64,000 nucleotides of DNA, taken from contig JBKBMG010000014.1 in the NCBI GenBank assembly GCA_046295975.1, positions 35,338-99,337 of the forward strand. Direction: 5' to 3'. How positions within the stretch are numbered: position 1 is the first letter of the stretch; each line of letters opens with the position of its first letter. The translations under genes and the position numbers were made by a program. Below, piece by piece: positions 25,163 to 33,836 of this stretch. The notes beneath the pieces are model-generated. The model saw only the letters and a list, made by a program, of their open reading frames with translations, did no database searches and was not told where the DNA came from. The stretch is from UBA2357 sp046295975. GTDB taxonomy: Bacteria > Pseudomonadota > Gammaproteobacteria > Burkholderiales > Rhodocyclaceae.

Positions 25163-26251
25163 ATGATTATCGATGGCATCAATATGCTGCCGGGCGCAGC
25201 GGAGTTTCCACTCGACCAGTGGTACGTGATCGCGTGGTCCCACGAGATCGAACCCGGCAAGATGCTCGCCCGCGACTGCTGTGGCGAGCCGCTGCTGCTC
25301 TATCGCTCCGAGGCGGGCGATGTGCGCGCCCTGTTCAATCGCTGTCCCCACCGTGGCATGCCCTTGAGCAGCGCGACGAGCTGCATCGAAGGCGACTCGG
25401 TGCGCTGCGGCTATCACGGCATCCGCTTCGACGCGAAAGGCTGTGGTGTGGAAGTGCCCTCCGGTGGCGCCATCCCGGTCAAGATGGCGGTACGCGCCTT
25501 TCCCGTGGTCGAGCGCTGGAAGTGGGTCTGGGTATGGATGGGCGACCCTGCCAAAGCCGACCCCTCGCTGTTGCCCGACCACGAGTACCTGGGCCTGGAA
25601 AACTCGCCCATGCATAGCGAGCCGGGCATCCACCTGGAGGTGAAAGCCAACTATCTCCTGCCGCTGGAGAACCTCGTCGATGCTACGCATATCACCTACC
25701 TGCACCACGGCCTGATCGATTCCGGCAACGTCGCAGCCCACCCGTATTCACTGGAGGTCGAAGGCAGAAAGGTCAGCGTCATCCGCGAGTTCGAGAACGA
25801 CAAGCTGCCCCCGATGCTGACGGCGTCGATGGGCCTGAAGGGCGACCGGGTGAACCGCACGCTCACGCTCACCGCCTTCTCCAACCATCTTTGCGAAATT
25901 CGCCAGGACTTTGTCGAGGTCGGCGTCGCCGACGGCAATGCGGGGCGCCTCAACCTGATTGTCTCCGTCACGCCAGCCTTACGCGCGCTCACCCATCACT
26001 TCGCACTGTTCTCCACGTCGTTCGAGAACACGCACCCCGGCCGCTTCGACGATCTGCGCCGCCTGCTGATGGAAGATGTGGTGGTGATCGAGGAGATCCA
26101 GCTGTTGTTCGATCGACTCGGGCAGGCGAATGCCCCGGAGGTCAGCGTGAGGTCGGACGAAGGCAATATCCGGACCCGCCGCATCCTGGCCGACATGATC
26201 CGCACCGAACGTCGGGCCAAGGCCGGTGCCAGCAGCATGGCCGAGGCATGA
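25163..26251 (+). CDS. Rieske oxygenase 1, VanA-like
   Basis: A 362-residue class IA Rieske oxygenase. The Rieske cluster ligands are Cys61, His63, Cys82 and His85 (CPHRGMPL...CGYHG). The catalytic-domain motif NLVDATHITYLH supplies the bridging Asp173 and mononuclear iron ligands His176 and His181. This subclass carries out O-demethylation or hydroxylation of aromatic acids using a VanB-type reductase and no beta subunit. The ATG at 25163 (MIIDGINMLPG) has AGGAGA upstream; an earlier in-frame start lacks support. It overlaps the next gene by ATGA. The VanB-type reductase at 11722-12687 is the only candidate electron donor in the window. Confidence 0.92.
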   Translation: MIIDGINMLPGAAEFPLDQWYVIAWSHEIEPGKMLARDCCGEPLLLYRSEAGDVRALFNRCPHRGMPLSSATSCIEGDSVRCGYHGIRFDAKGCGVEVPSGGAIPVKMAVRAFPVVERWKWVWVWMGDPAKADPSLLPDHEYLGLENSPMHSEPGIHLEVKANYLLPLENLVDATHITYLHHGLIDSGNVAAHPYSLEVEGRKVSVIREFENDKLPPMLTASMGLKGDRVNRTLTLTAFSNHLCEIRQDFVEVGVADGNAGRLNLIVSVTPALRALTHHFALFSTSFENTHPGRFDDLRRLLMEDVVVIEEIQLLFDRLGQANAPEVSVRSDEGNIRTRRILADMIRTERRAKAGASSMAEA

Positions 26252-27387
26252 AGATGGCAGAGGCTCACACCATACTCGTGAGCGGTGGCGGCATTTCCGG
26301 CCTCACCCTCGCCTGCGCTCTGCGCGCATCGGACATCGACGTCGAAGTGGTCGAATCCAAGCCGACGCTCTCTGACGACGGCGGCGTCGGCCTCACCCTG
26401 GTCGGCAACGCACTGCGTGCCCTGGACACTATCGGCTTGGCACGACCGATCATCGAACGCGGGGTTCCGGCCAACAGCATCCGACTGTGCATGTCAGACG
26501 GGACGCTGCTGCGGGAGCAACCGACTGCGGGTCCATGGGGCGAAGGCATCCCTGGTCACTGCAGCATCTCGCGCAAGAATCTGCACGCGGTGCTGGCCCA
26601 GACCGCCATCGATCGCGGCGTCCGGATCCGCACCGGCGTGCACATCACCGCCTCCGTGCCCTCGCCGGACGGGCTCGACGTCACCTTCTCCGACGGCAGC
26701 CGCGGCCGCTACCGCATTTGCGCGGCCGCCGAAGGCCTGTTTTCCGATGCCAGGGCGCGCCTGTTTCCGGGCGTGATGCCTGCGCATTCGGGCCAGGCGT
26801 CGTGGCGGGCGCTTGTCCGCAGGCCGGAGGGATTGGGGACGTCCGAGATCTACCTTGGCGGCAAGTATGGGGTGGTCGGCGTCTGCCCGATCACTCCCAC
26901 CGACGCGTACCTGTACATCGTGGAGGCGGCGCCCGAGCATCACCGCGAGGACGACGAACGCCTGCACGTCACGATGCGGGAACGGTTGCAGGGCGCCTAC
27001 GGTGGCCGGATTCCCGCTCTCCTCGATCAGCTCACCGACCCGGCAGTGGTCAGCTATCGGCCGCTGCCCGCGCTGATCGCGCCGGCCCCATGGTACCGGG
27101 AGCACACCGTGCTGATCGGCGATGCGGCCCACGCGAACCCGCCCGTACTGGCGCAAGGCGCTGCGATGGGGATTGAGGACGCGGTGGTACTCGCCGACGA
27201 GCTGCGCAATCATGCTCGTGACATCGACCAGATCCTGGAGCGTTTCATGGCGCGACGCTACGAGCGCGCCCGCAGCGTGGTCGATAGCTCGGTGCAATTG
27301 GCGCGCTGGGAAGTCGAACACACTGAGAACGTGGACGTCCCAGGCGTGCTGGCTCAGGTTTCCAGGATGCTCGCAGAGCCGATCTGA
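26248..27387 (+). CDS. FAD-dependent monooxygenase 3, with altered DG motif
   Basis: A 379-residue PHBH-fold flavoprotein hydroxylase. The FAD fold is ILVSGGGISGLTLACALRASDIDVEVVES, and the GD motif is intact (VLIGDAAHANPPVLAQGAAMG). The DG motif that normally contacts FAD and NAD(P)H reads ICAAAEGLFSDAR, with Glu where Asp is usual. The start overlaps the Rieske 1 stop (ATGA), showing translational coupling, so the two likely act in sequence, for example hydroxylation after demethylation. An alternative ATG lies two codons downstream. Substrate unknown. Confidence 0.88.
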   Translation: MKMAEAHTILVSGGGISGLTLACALRASDIDVEVVESKPTLSDDGGVGLTLVGNALRALDTIGLARPIIERGVPANSIRLCMSDGTLLREQPTAGPWGEGIPGHCSISRKNLHAVLAQTAIDRGVRIRTGVHITASVPSPDGLDVTFSDGSRGRYRICAAAEGLFSDARARLFPGVMPAHSGQASWRALVRRPEGLGTSEIYLGGKYGVVGVCPITPTDAYLYIVEAAPEHHREDDERLHVTMRERLQGAYGGRIPALLDQLTDPAVVSYRPLPALIAPAPWYREHTVLIGDAAHANPPVLAQGAAMGIEDAVVLADELRNHARDIDQILERFMARRYERARSVVDSSVQLARWEVEHTENVDVPGVLAQVSRMLAEPI

Positions 27388-27492
27388 AACCCATGCTTCG
27401 CCGCATCATCTCGTCCGCCACAGCGCGATAGACGCTGAATCCTCGCGCTGCGGCGCTTCGGACCAAAACAACGATACCAGGAGACATCCATT

Positions 27493-28539
27493 ATGTATCC
27501 CTTCCCAGATACCCCGCCCTTCGTTCGCAACCAGTGGTACGTCGCAGCCCAGGGCGACGAGATCAGCCGTACCCTCATGGAGCGCACACTCCTGGGCGAG
27601 CCGGTGGTTTTGTATCGCACCGAGGCCGGCGAACCGGTAGCCATGCACGGCATCTGTCCGCACCGCATGCTACCGCTGATCCAAGGCAAGCTCGTAGGCG
27701 ACACGGTCGAGTGCGGCTACCACGGCTTTGCCTTCGATTGCGACGGTAAGTGCGTGAGGATACCCACGCAATCAAAGGTGCCCGCCAGCTTCCGCACCCG
27801 GACCTACCCGATGGTCGAGCGCGGGCCATGGGTGTGGATCTGGATGGGCGATCCCGATAGCGCCGATCCGAGTCTGGTGCCGGACACCGAGTCGATCGGC
27901 ATCGCGGCAGACGGCTGGACGGCCTGCAGCCTCGCCCACGTTCACCTGAAAGCGCGCGCGCAGTTGCTCATCGACAACCTGCTCGACCTGACCCATATCG
28001 GGTGGGTGCACGCAGCCTCGATCGGGCAGACGGACATGGTGTTCAGCGAGCCTGACATCGAGGACTGCGACGGTCGTTACATCGTCCGCCGGGTTCAGCG
28101 GAACGTCGAGCTCGACGGTTTTCACCGCTACCTGTTTCCTCACATCCAGGAGCGCATCGACACAGCGCTATACACCGAGGTGATGAACCTGGGCCTGTAC
28201 AACGCCTGCGGTCCCGACGTCTACCTGGCTGCGACTGGTGAGCCGGTTGGCCGAGTCAACTTCGTCCACGCTGCCACGCCCGAAACCGCGTACAGCACTC
28301 ATTACTTCGGCGTCGTCACGCGCAATTTCCGCCTCGAAGACACGGCACTGTCGGATGCCTTGGCCGCACAGGACCAGCGCGTGCGCAGCGAGGACAAGGC
28401 GACCCTGGAAGCCATCGAGCCGATCGCCGACCGTTACGGCGATCCGCGCCACGAGTTGTCGGCCCTGGCGGACGGCGGCGCGCTGCGCTTGCGCCGCCGG
28501 ATTTTCGAGTTGCTCGAAGCCGAGCGCCCGCGCAGTTGA
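27493..28539 (+). CDS. Rieske oxygenase 2, VanA-like
   Basis: A 348-residue class IA Rieske oxygenase. Cluster ligands are Cys55, His57, Cys74 and His77 (CPHRMLPL...CGYHG), and the iron site is DNLLDLTHIGWVH (Asp165, His168, His173), very close to vanillate O-demethylase. It follows FAD monooxygenase 3 by 105 bp with its own ribosome site (AGGAGAC) and ends the plus-strand operon. Two Rieske enzymes in one operon suggest either two successive demethylations or hydroxylations, or alternative substrates sharing one reductase. Confidence 0.92.
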   Translation: MYPFPDTPPFVRNQWYVAAQGDEISRTLMERTLLGEPVVLYRTEAGEPVAMHGICPHRMLPLIQGKLVGDTVECGYHGFAFDCDGKCVRIPTQSKVPASFRTRTYPMVERGPWVWIWMGDPDSADPSLVPDTESIGIAADGWTACSLAHVHLKARAQLLIDNLLDLTHIGWVHAASIGQTDMVFSEPDIEDCDGRYIVRRVQRNVELDGFHRYLFPHIQERIDTALYTEVMNLGLYNACGPDVYLAATGEPVGRVNFVHAATPETAYSTHYFGVVTRNFRLEDTALSDALAAQDQRVRSEDKATLEAIEPIADRYGDPRHELSALADGGALRLRRRIFELLEAERPRS

Positions 28540-28564
28540 CCGAGCTTGTGCCTGGCTGATCAGC

Positions 28565-28596
28565 CACGCACGGGCCGCATGAGCAGCCCGTGCGTG
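28565..28596. terminator. Hairpin between convergent Rieske 2 and gabT
   Basis: Perfect 11-bp stem CACGCACGGGC/GCCCGTGCGTG with a ten-base loop in the 77-bp gap between convergent genes. There is no T-run on either side, so it may slow or end transcription in both directions rather than act as a classical terminator. Confidence 0.6.
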
Positions 28597-28616
28597 ATAC
28601 CCGGGGGCGGCAGGCT

Positions 28617-29924
28617 TCAGGCCTTGGCGGCGGCTGCCGCAATGGCGGCGGCGAGGATGTCCAGGCCTTCGTCGAGCACGTTCTGCTCGATGGTCAGCGG
28701 CACCATCAGGCGCAGCACGTTGCCGTAGCTGCCGCAAGACAGCAGCAGCAGGCCGCGCGACATCGCTTCGGCGATGACGGCCTTGGTGAGCTCCGGTGCG
28801 GGACGGTGGGGGTTACCGTCGTGGAACAGTTCCACTGCCACCATCGCGCCCAGGCCGCGCACGTCGCCAATGCATTGCTGGCTCTTCGCCACTTCGCGCA
28901 GGCGTGCCTGCATGTGGGCACCGATTTCGGCGGCGCGTTCGCAGAGTTTTTCCTCGGCGATGACGTCGAGCACCGCCAGCGCGGCTTCGCAGGCGAGCGG
29001 GCTACCGGCGTAGGTGCTGCCCAGACCGCCGGGGTTGAGCGCGTCCATGACGTCGGCGCGGCCCACCACCGCGGCGATCGGGAAGCCCCCGCCCAGGCCC
29101 TTGGCCAGGGTGATGATGTCGGGAATCACGCCGCTGTGCTCGATGCCGAACATCTTGCCGGTGCGCGCGGCGCCGGTCTGGACTTCGTCGGCGATCAGCA
29201 GAATGCCGTGCTTGTCGGCCAGCGCGCGCAGCCCCTTCAGGAACTCGGCCGGCGCCGGGTAGTAGCCGCCCTCGCCCTGCACGGGTTCGACGATGAAGGC
29301 GGCCACGCGCTTGGGCTCGATGTCGTTCTTGAACAGCAGTTCGATGCCGTGCAGCGCGTCCTCCACGCCAATACCATGCACTTCGCTGGGGAACGGGGCG
29401 TGGAAGATCTCGCCCGGGAAAGGGCCGACGCCGAGCTTGTAGGGGTCGATCTTGCCGGTCAGGCCCAGCGCCAGCAGGGTACGGCCGTGGAAACCGCCGT
29501 TGAAAGCGATCACGCCCGGGCGGCCGGTGAAGGCACGGGCGATCTTGATCGCGTTTTCCACCGCTTCGGCGCCGGTGTTGATCAGCATGGTCTTCTTGGG
29601 GGCGTCGCCCGGGGCGAGCGCGTTGAGGCGTTCGCACAGGCTCACATAGCTGTCGTAGGCGACAACCTGGAAGCAGGTGTGGCTGAACTCGGGGATCTGG
29701 CGCTGCGCGGCGGCGACCACCTTGGGATGGCAGTGGCCGGTGTTCACCACCGCAATGCCGGCGACGAAATCGATGTAGCGCTTGCCTTCGATATCCCAGA
29801 TCTCGGCGTTCCTGGCACGTGCCGCGAACAGCGGGTGGGCCTGGCCGACGCCGCGCGGCAGGGCTGCGGCGCGTCTAGCCATGTTGCCGGCGTTGGTGAG
29901 GTTGGATTGGGTGTTGGCGTTCAT
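28617..29924 (-). CDS. gabT: 4-aminobutyrate aminotransferase
   Basis: A 435-residue class III PLP aminotransferase that converts GABA and 2-oxoglutarate to succinate semialdehyde and glutamate. GGFHGRTLLALGLTGK, the Asp-containing LLIADEVQTGAARTG and the PLP-lysine motif TLAKGLGGGFPIAAVVGR are all present. The ATG at 29924 (MNANTQSNLTNAG) has GGAGA at the right distance and is preferred to the GTG twelve bases earlier. It is the last gene of the transport-catabolism operon, 34 bp after gabD. The enzyme class is secure; GABA rather than another omega-amino acid is inferred from gabD next door. Confidence 0.93.
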   Translation of the reverse strand: MNANTQSNLTNAGNMARRAAALPRGVGQAHPLFAARARNAEIWDIEGKRYIDFVAGIAVVNTGHCHPKVVAAAQRQIPEFSHTCFQVVAYDSYVSLCERLNALAPGDAPKKTMLINTGAEAVENAIKIARAFTGRPGVIAFNGGFHGRTLLALGLTGKIDPYKLGVGPFPGEIFHAPFPSEVHGIGVEDALHGIELLFKNDIEPKRVAAFIVEPVQGEGGYYPAPAEFLKGLRALADKHGILLIADEVQTGAARTGKMFGIEHSGVIPDIITLAKGLGGGFPIAAVVGRADVMDALNPGGLGSTYAGSPLACEAALAVLDVIAEEKLCERAAEIGAHMQARLREVAKSQQCIGDVRGLGAMVAVELFHDGNPHRPAPELTKAVIAEAMSRGLLLLSCGSYGNVLRLMVPLTIEQNVLDEGLDILAAAIAAAAAKA

Positions 29925-29958
29925 GCGGTTCTCCACGAGAAGGACGGGCCGGTGTGCG

Positions 29959-31419
29959 TCACTGCACGCCGCCCATGCACAGGTATTTGATTTCGAGGTA
30001 GTCCTCGATGCCGTACTTCGACCCTTCGCGGCCCAGGCCGGAGGCCTTCATGCCGCCAAAGGGGGCGACTTCGGTCGAGATGATGCCGGTGTTGATGCCG
30101 ACGATGCCGTATTCCAACGCCTCGGACACGCGCCACACGCGGTTCATGGCACCGGCGTAGAAATAGGCGGCCAGGCCGAACTCGGTGTCGTTGGCCATGT
30201 GGATGGCTTCGGCCTCGTCCTTGAAGCGGAACAAGGGGGCGACCGGGCCGAAGGTCTCCTCGCGTGCGACCAGCATCGCCGGGGTGACGTCGGCGAGGAT
30301 GGTGGGCTCGAAGAAGCTGCGACCGAGGGCGTGGCGCTTGCCGCCGGCGACCACGCGCGCACCCTTGGCCACGGCGTCGGCGATGTGTTCCTCGACCTTT
30401 TCCACCGCGTTCATGTCGATCAGCGGGCCCTGGCTGGTGCCGGCTTCCAGACCGTTGCCGACCTTGAGCTTGGCGACCGCCGCGGCGAGTTTGTCGGCGA
30501 AGGCGTCATAGACCGAGTCCTGCACCAGCAGGCGGTTGGCGCACACGCAGGTCTGGCCGGTGTTGCGGTACTTGGAGGCGAGCGCGCCTTCCACTGCGGC
30601 GTCCAGGTCGGCGTCGTCGAACACGATGAAGGGGGCGTTGCCGCCCAGTTCCAGCGATAGCTTCTTGAGTGTGGGCGCGCACTGCGCGGCGAGCTTGATG
30701 CCGATTTCGGTGGAGCCGGTGAAGGTGAGCTTGCGCACGATGGGGTTGGCGGTGAGTTCGCCGCCGATCTCACCGGCCGAACCGGTGACCACGCTGAACA
30801 CCCCGGCCGGCACCCCCGCCTGCTGGGCAAGCGCGGCGAGCGCCAGCGCCGAGTATGGAGTCTGGCTGGCGGGCTTGAGCACCATGGTGCAACCGGCGGC
30901 GAGCGCCGGACCGGCCTTGCGCGTGATCATGGCCAGCGGGAAGTTCCACGGCGTGATTGCGGCGCACACGCCGATCGGCTCCTTGGTGACGACGATGCGC
31001 TTGTCCGGCTGATGGCCGGGAATGGTGTCGCCGTAGATGCGCTTGCCCTCCTCGGCAAACCATTCGACGAAGGACGCGGCATACAGTACTTCGCCGCGCG
31101 CTTCGGTCAGCGGCTTGCCCTGTTCGGTGGTCATCAGCACCGCCAGGTCTTCCTGGTTGGCGACGATCAGGTCGAACCACCGGCGCAACACCTTGGCGCG
31201 CGCGCCGGCGGTGAGCGCCCGCCAGGCGGGCAGAGCGGCGTTGGCGGCTTCGATCGCGCGGCGGGTCTCGGCCGCACCCATTTTCGGCACCGTGCCGATG
31301 GTGTCGCCGGTGGCGGGGTTGTGGATTTCCAGGGTCGCGCCGCTGTCGGCATTCGTCCATTCGCCGTTGATCAGGCAGTGGCTGCGGAAAAGGTCCGGGT
31401 TGTCGAGCTTCAACGTCAT
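29959..31419 (-). CDS. gabD: Succinate-semialdehyde dehydrogenase, NAD(P)+-dependent
   Basis: A 486-residue aldehyde dehydrogenase that oxidises succinate semialdehyde to succinate. The catalytic Glu is in LSLELGGNAPFIVFDDADLD and the nucleophilic Cys in NTGQTCVCANR; the neighbouring second Cys matches the redox-switch pair seen in E. coli GabD. Length and end (EDYLEIKYLCMGG) match GabD closely. It sits between the ABC permease genes and gabT. Confidence 0.94.
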   Translation of the reverse strand: MTLKLDNPDLFRSHCLINGEWTNADSGATLEIHNPATGDTIGTVPKMGAAETRRAIEAANAALPAWRALTAGARAKVLRRWFDLIVANQEDLAVLMTTEQGKPLTEARGEVLYAASFVEWFAEEGKRIYGDTIPGHQPDKRIVVTKEPIGVCAAITPWNFPLAMITRKAGPALAAGCTMVLKPASQTPYSALALAALAQQAGVPAGVFSVVTGSAGEIGGELTANPIVRKLTFTGSTEIGIKLAAQCAPTLKKLSLELGGNAPFIVFDDADLDAAVEGALASKYRNTGQTCVCANRLLVQDSVYDAFADKLAAAVAKLKVGNGLEAGTSQGPLIDMNAVEKVEEHIADAVAKGARVVAGGKRHALGRSFFEPTILADVTPAMLVAREETFGPVAPLFRFKDEAEAIHMANDTEFGLAAYFYAGAMNRVWRVSEALEYGIVGINTGIISTEVAPFGGMKASGLGREGSKYGIEDYLEIKYLCMGGVQ

Positions 31420-31597
31420 CTGCAGTTCTCCGTCGTTCCGGTGTGTCCGGGTGTTCTGGTTGGTGTTCCGGTTGTGTCGCGTGTGCGTGCGTGGCGGCCA
31501 GCCGCGACAGCCATACCCATTGACCGGGCAAGGCGCGGCAATACCGTTCGCCCGCAGCGAAGCGCGCCCTGCCCTGGCCGGGTCAACACGTACTTCA

Positions 31598-32425
31598 TCA
31601 CGCCGGCTTGACCCCGCGCAGCCGTTCGTTGCGTCGTCGCAGCCACTCCAGGGTCAATAGCATCAGCGTAGACAAAATGATCAGGATCGTCGCCACCGCC
31701 GCGATCGCCGGGCTGATGTTCTCGCGTATGCCGGAGAACATCTGGCGCGGCAGCGTGACCTGCTCGGGGCTGGCGAGGAACAGCGTGACCACGACTTCGT
31801 CGAAGGAAATCGCGAACGCGAACAGGCCACCCGAGATGACCCCCGGCGCGACCTGCGGCAGGGTGACCTTGAAGAAGGTCACGATCGGGTTGGCGCCGAG
31901 ACTGCTCGCCGCCCGCACCAGGTTGAAGTCGAAGCCCTGCAGCGTGGCGGTGACGGTGGTGACGACGAAGGGCACACCCAGCACCGCGTGCGCGAGTACC
32001 AGCCCGGTGTAGCTGCCGGTCAGCCCGAGCGGGGCAAAGGCGATGTACATGGCCACCGCGACGATGACCACCGGCACCACCATCGGCGAGATCAGCACCG
32101 CCACCAGCAGTGCCTTGCCGCGGAAGTTGGCGCGCACCAGGCCGATGGCGGCGAGGGTGCCGAGCACCATCGCGAGCAGGGTGGCCAGCGGCGAGATGAT
32201 CAGGCTGTTGGTGATCGCGCGCTGCCAGGCCGGGTTGCTGAATATTTCCTCGTACCAGCGCAGCGACCAGCCGGTCATCGGGTACATCAGGAAGGAGTCC
32301 GCATTGAACGACAGCGGAATGATGACCAGGATGGGCAGCACCAGGAACATCAGCACCAGCGCCACCAGGGCGCGCAGGCCGAAGTACCACAGGCGTTCGA
32401 TGGGGGTGGCGTAGGGTTGCAGCAT
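31598..32425 (-). CDS. ABC transporter inner-membrane permease, PotC/PotI-type
   Basis: A 275-residue permease with six predicted helices and the EAA-type loop (AASSLGANPIVTFFKVTLPQVAPGVISG). The ATG at 32425 (MLQPYATPIERLWYFG) is chosen because the frame upstream encodes low-complexity Arg/Pro residues and overlaps the preceding permease. Together with the PotB, PotD and PotA-like proteins it forms an importer for polyamines or GABA. A 178-bp gap with no clear features separates it from gabD. Confidence 0.88.
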   Translation of the reverse strand: MLQPYATPIERLWYFGLRALVALVLMFLVLPILVIIPLSFNADSFLMYPMTGWSLRWYEEIFSNPAWQRAITNSLIISPLATLLAMVLGTLAAIGLVRANFRGKALLVAVLISPMVVPVVIVAVAMYIAFAPLGLTGSYTGLVLAHAVLGVPFVVTTVTATLQGFDFNLVRAASSLGANPIVTFFKVTLPQVAPGVISGGLFAFAISFDEVVVTLFLASPEQVTLPRQMFSGIRENISPAIAAVATILIILSTLMLLTLEWLRRRNERLRGVKPA

Positions 32426-32438
32426 GGCCGTGGCCTCC

Positions 32439-33701
32439 TCAGCGGGTCTTGGTGGCGGTATTGCCGCCGAGGTAGCGCGAATACACCGCATACAGCACCA
32501 GCGTGGCCGCCAGCAGCACCGCCGACAAGGCGGCGGCCATGCCCCAGTTGACCGCCTGGTTGGTGTAGAACGCAATGAAGTAGCTGATCATCTGGTCGCC
32601 CGGCCCGCCCAGCAGCGCGGGGGTGATGTAGTAGCCCATGCAGACGATGAACACCAGCAGACAGCCGGCACCGATGCCGGGCAGGGTGAGCGGGAAGTAC
32701 ACCGCCCAGAAGCTGCGGAAGGGTCGGCAGCCGAGCGACAGCGCGGCGCGCATGTAGGCGGGCGAGATGCCCTTCATCACCGAGTAGAGCGGCAGCACCA
32801 TGAAGGGCAGCAGGATGTGCACCATCGCCACGTAGACGCCGAAGCGGTTGAACAGCAGCCGCAGTGGCGAGTCGATGAGGCCGGACCACAGCAGGAACTG
32901 GTTCACCAGCCCCTCGTTCTGCAGGATCACGATCCAGGCCGCGACGCGCACCAGCACCGAGGTCCAGAACGGCAGCAGTACCAGGATCATGAGGATGTTC
33001 GACTGGCGCAGCGGCAGTGTCGCCATCAGGTAGGCGAGCGGAAAGCCGAGCAGCAGGCAGGCGACGGTGACGACCAGGCTCATCGCGAAGGTGCGGCCGA
33101 GCACGTCGAGGTAGATCGCCTCTTCGGGCGGCAGCGTCATCACCTGGCCGCCTTCGCCCAGCGTGCGATCCACTGCGCCGAGCAGGTAGAAGCTGGTGAA
33201 GCGCCCGCCGGCGCGGTCTATGGTGCGCCATATGTCGGCCTCGCCCCAGCGCGCGTCGAGCGCGATCAGGCCATCGCGGGCGCTCGTGCCTTCGGCCAGC
33301 GGCAGACCGCGCGAGGTGCGCATGATCAGCGTGCGCAGGCCGGACTGTTCGCGGTTGAGGCGTTTGGCGATGTCGGCGATTGCCGGGCTGCCGCGGGCGG
33401 CGAGCAGTTCGCGGGCGAGCGCCTCGAACACCACGTCGTCGGGCAGGCCCTCGCCCGACCAGTCGTCGAGCAGGGCCAGGGTGTCGGGCAGGTTGTCGTG
33501 AACCTCGGGGTTGTCGACGCTACGCCCCAGCAGCGATGCGATAGGCAGGATGAAGGTCGTCAGCACGAACACCGCAAGCGGCAGGATCAGGCCCATGAAG
33601 AGCAGGTTCTTGCGGCGCTCGGCACGGCGGAGCTGCTTCTTGAGCGGTCGCGGGCTGGGACTGCCCGCGGCGGCATCGAAGGTGTTGCTGGCGGTGGTCA
33701 T
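32439..33701 (-). CDS. ABC transporter inner-membrane permease, PotB/PotH-type
   Basis: A 420-residue permease. It is longer than typical PotB (about 285) because a roughly 130-residue soluble segment (about residues 50-180, probably periplasmic) follows the first helix, a layout known in the extended PotB-like branch. Six core helices and the EAA loop (RAALSLGCRPFRSFWAVYFPLTLPGIGAG) follow. The ATG at 33701 (MTTASNTFDAAAG) has an AGGA site and is favoured over an earlier ATG at 33731. It lies 13 bp from the second permease gene. Confidence 0.87.
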   Translation of the reverse strand: MTTASNTFDAAAGSPSPRPLKKQLRRAERRKNLLFMGLILPLAVFVLTTFILPIASLLGRSVDNPEVHDNLPDTLALLDDWSGEGLPDDVVFEALARELLAARGSPAIADIAKRLNREQSGLRTLIMRTSRGLPLAEGTSARDGLIALDARWGEADIWRTIDRAGGRFTSFYLLGAVDRTLGEGGQVMTLPPEEAIYLDVLGRTFAMSLVVTVACLLLGFPLAYLMATLPLRQSNILMILVLLPFWTSVLVRVAAWIVILQNEGLVNQFLLWSGLIDSPLRLLFNRFGVYVAMVHILLPFMVLPLYSVMKGISPAYMRAALSLGCRPFRSFWAVYFPLTLPGIGAGCLLVFIVCMGYYITPALLGGPGDQMISYFIAFYTNQAVNWGMAAALSAVLLAATLVLYAVYSRYLGGNTATKTR

Positions 33702-33836
33702 GTGATTGATTCCTGGGGACTGGGCGGTCATGCCGGGGAACGCGGCTGCGGTGTATCAAAACCGCGGCACCGTTGTCGCAAGGCGTGGTCCGGGCAGCCC
33801 CCTTGGAGCGACCCGGCCCGCCTTACCGAAATGCGC

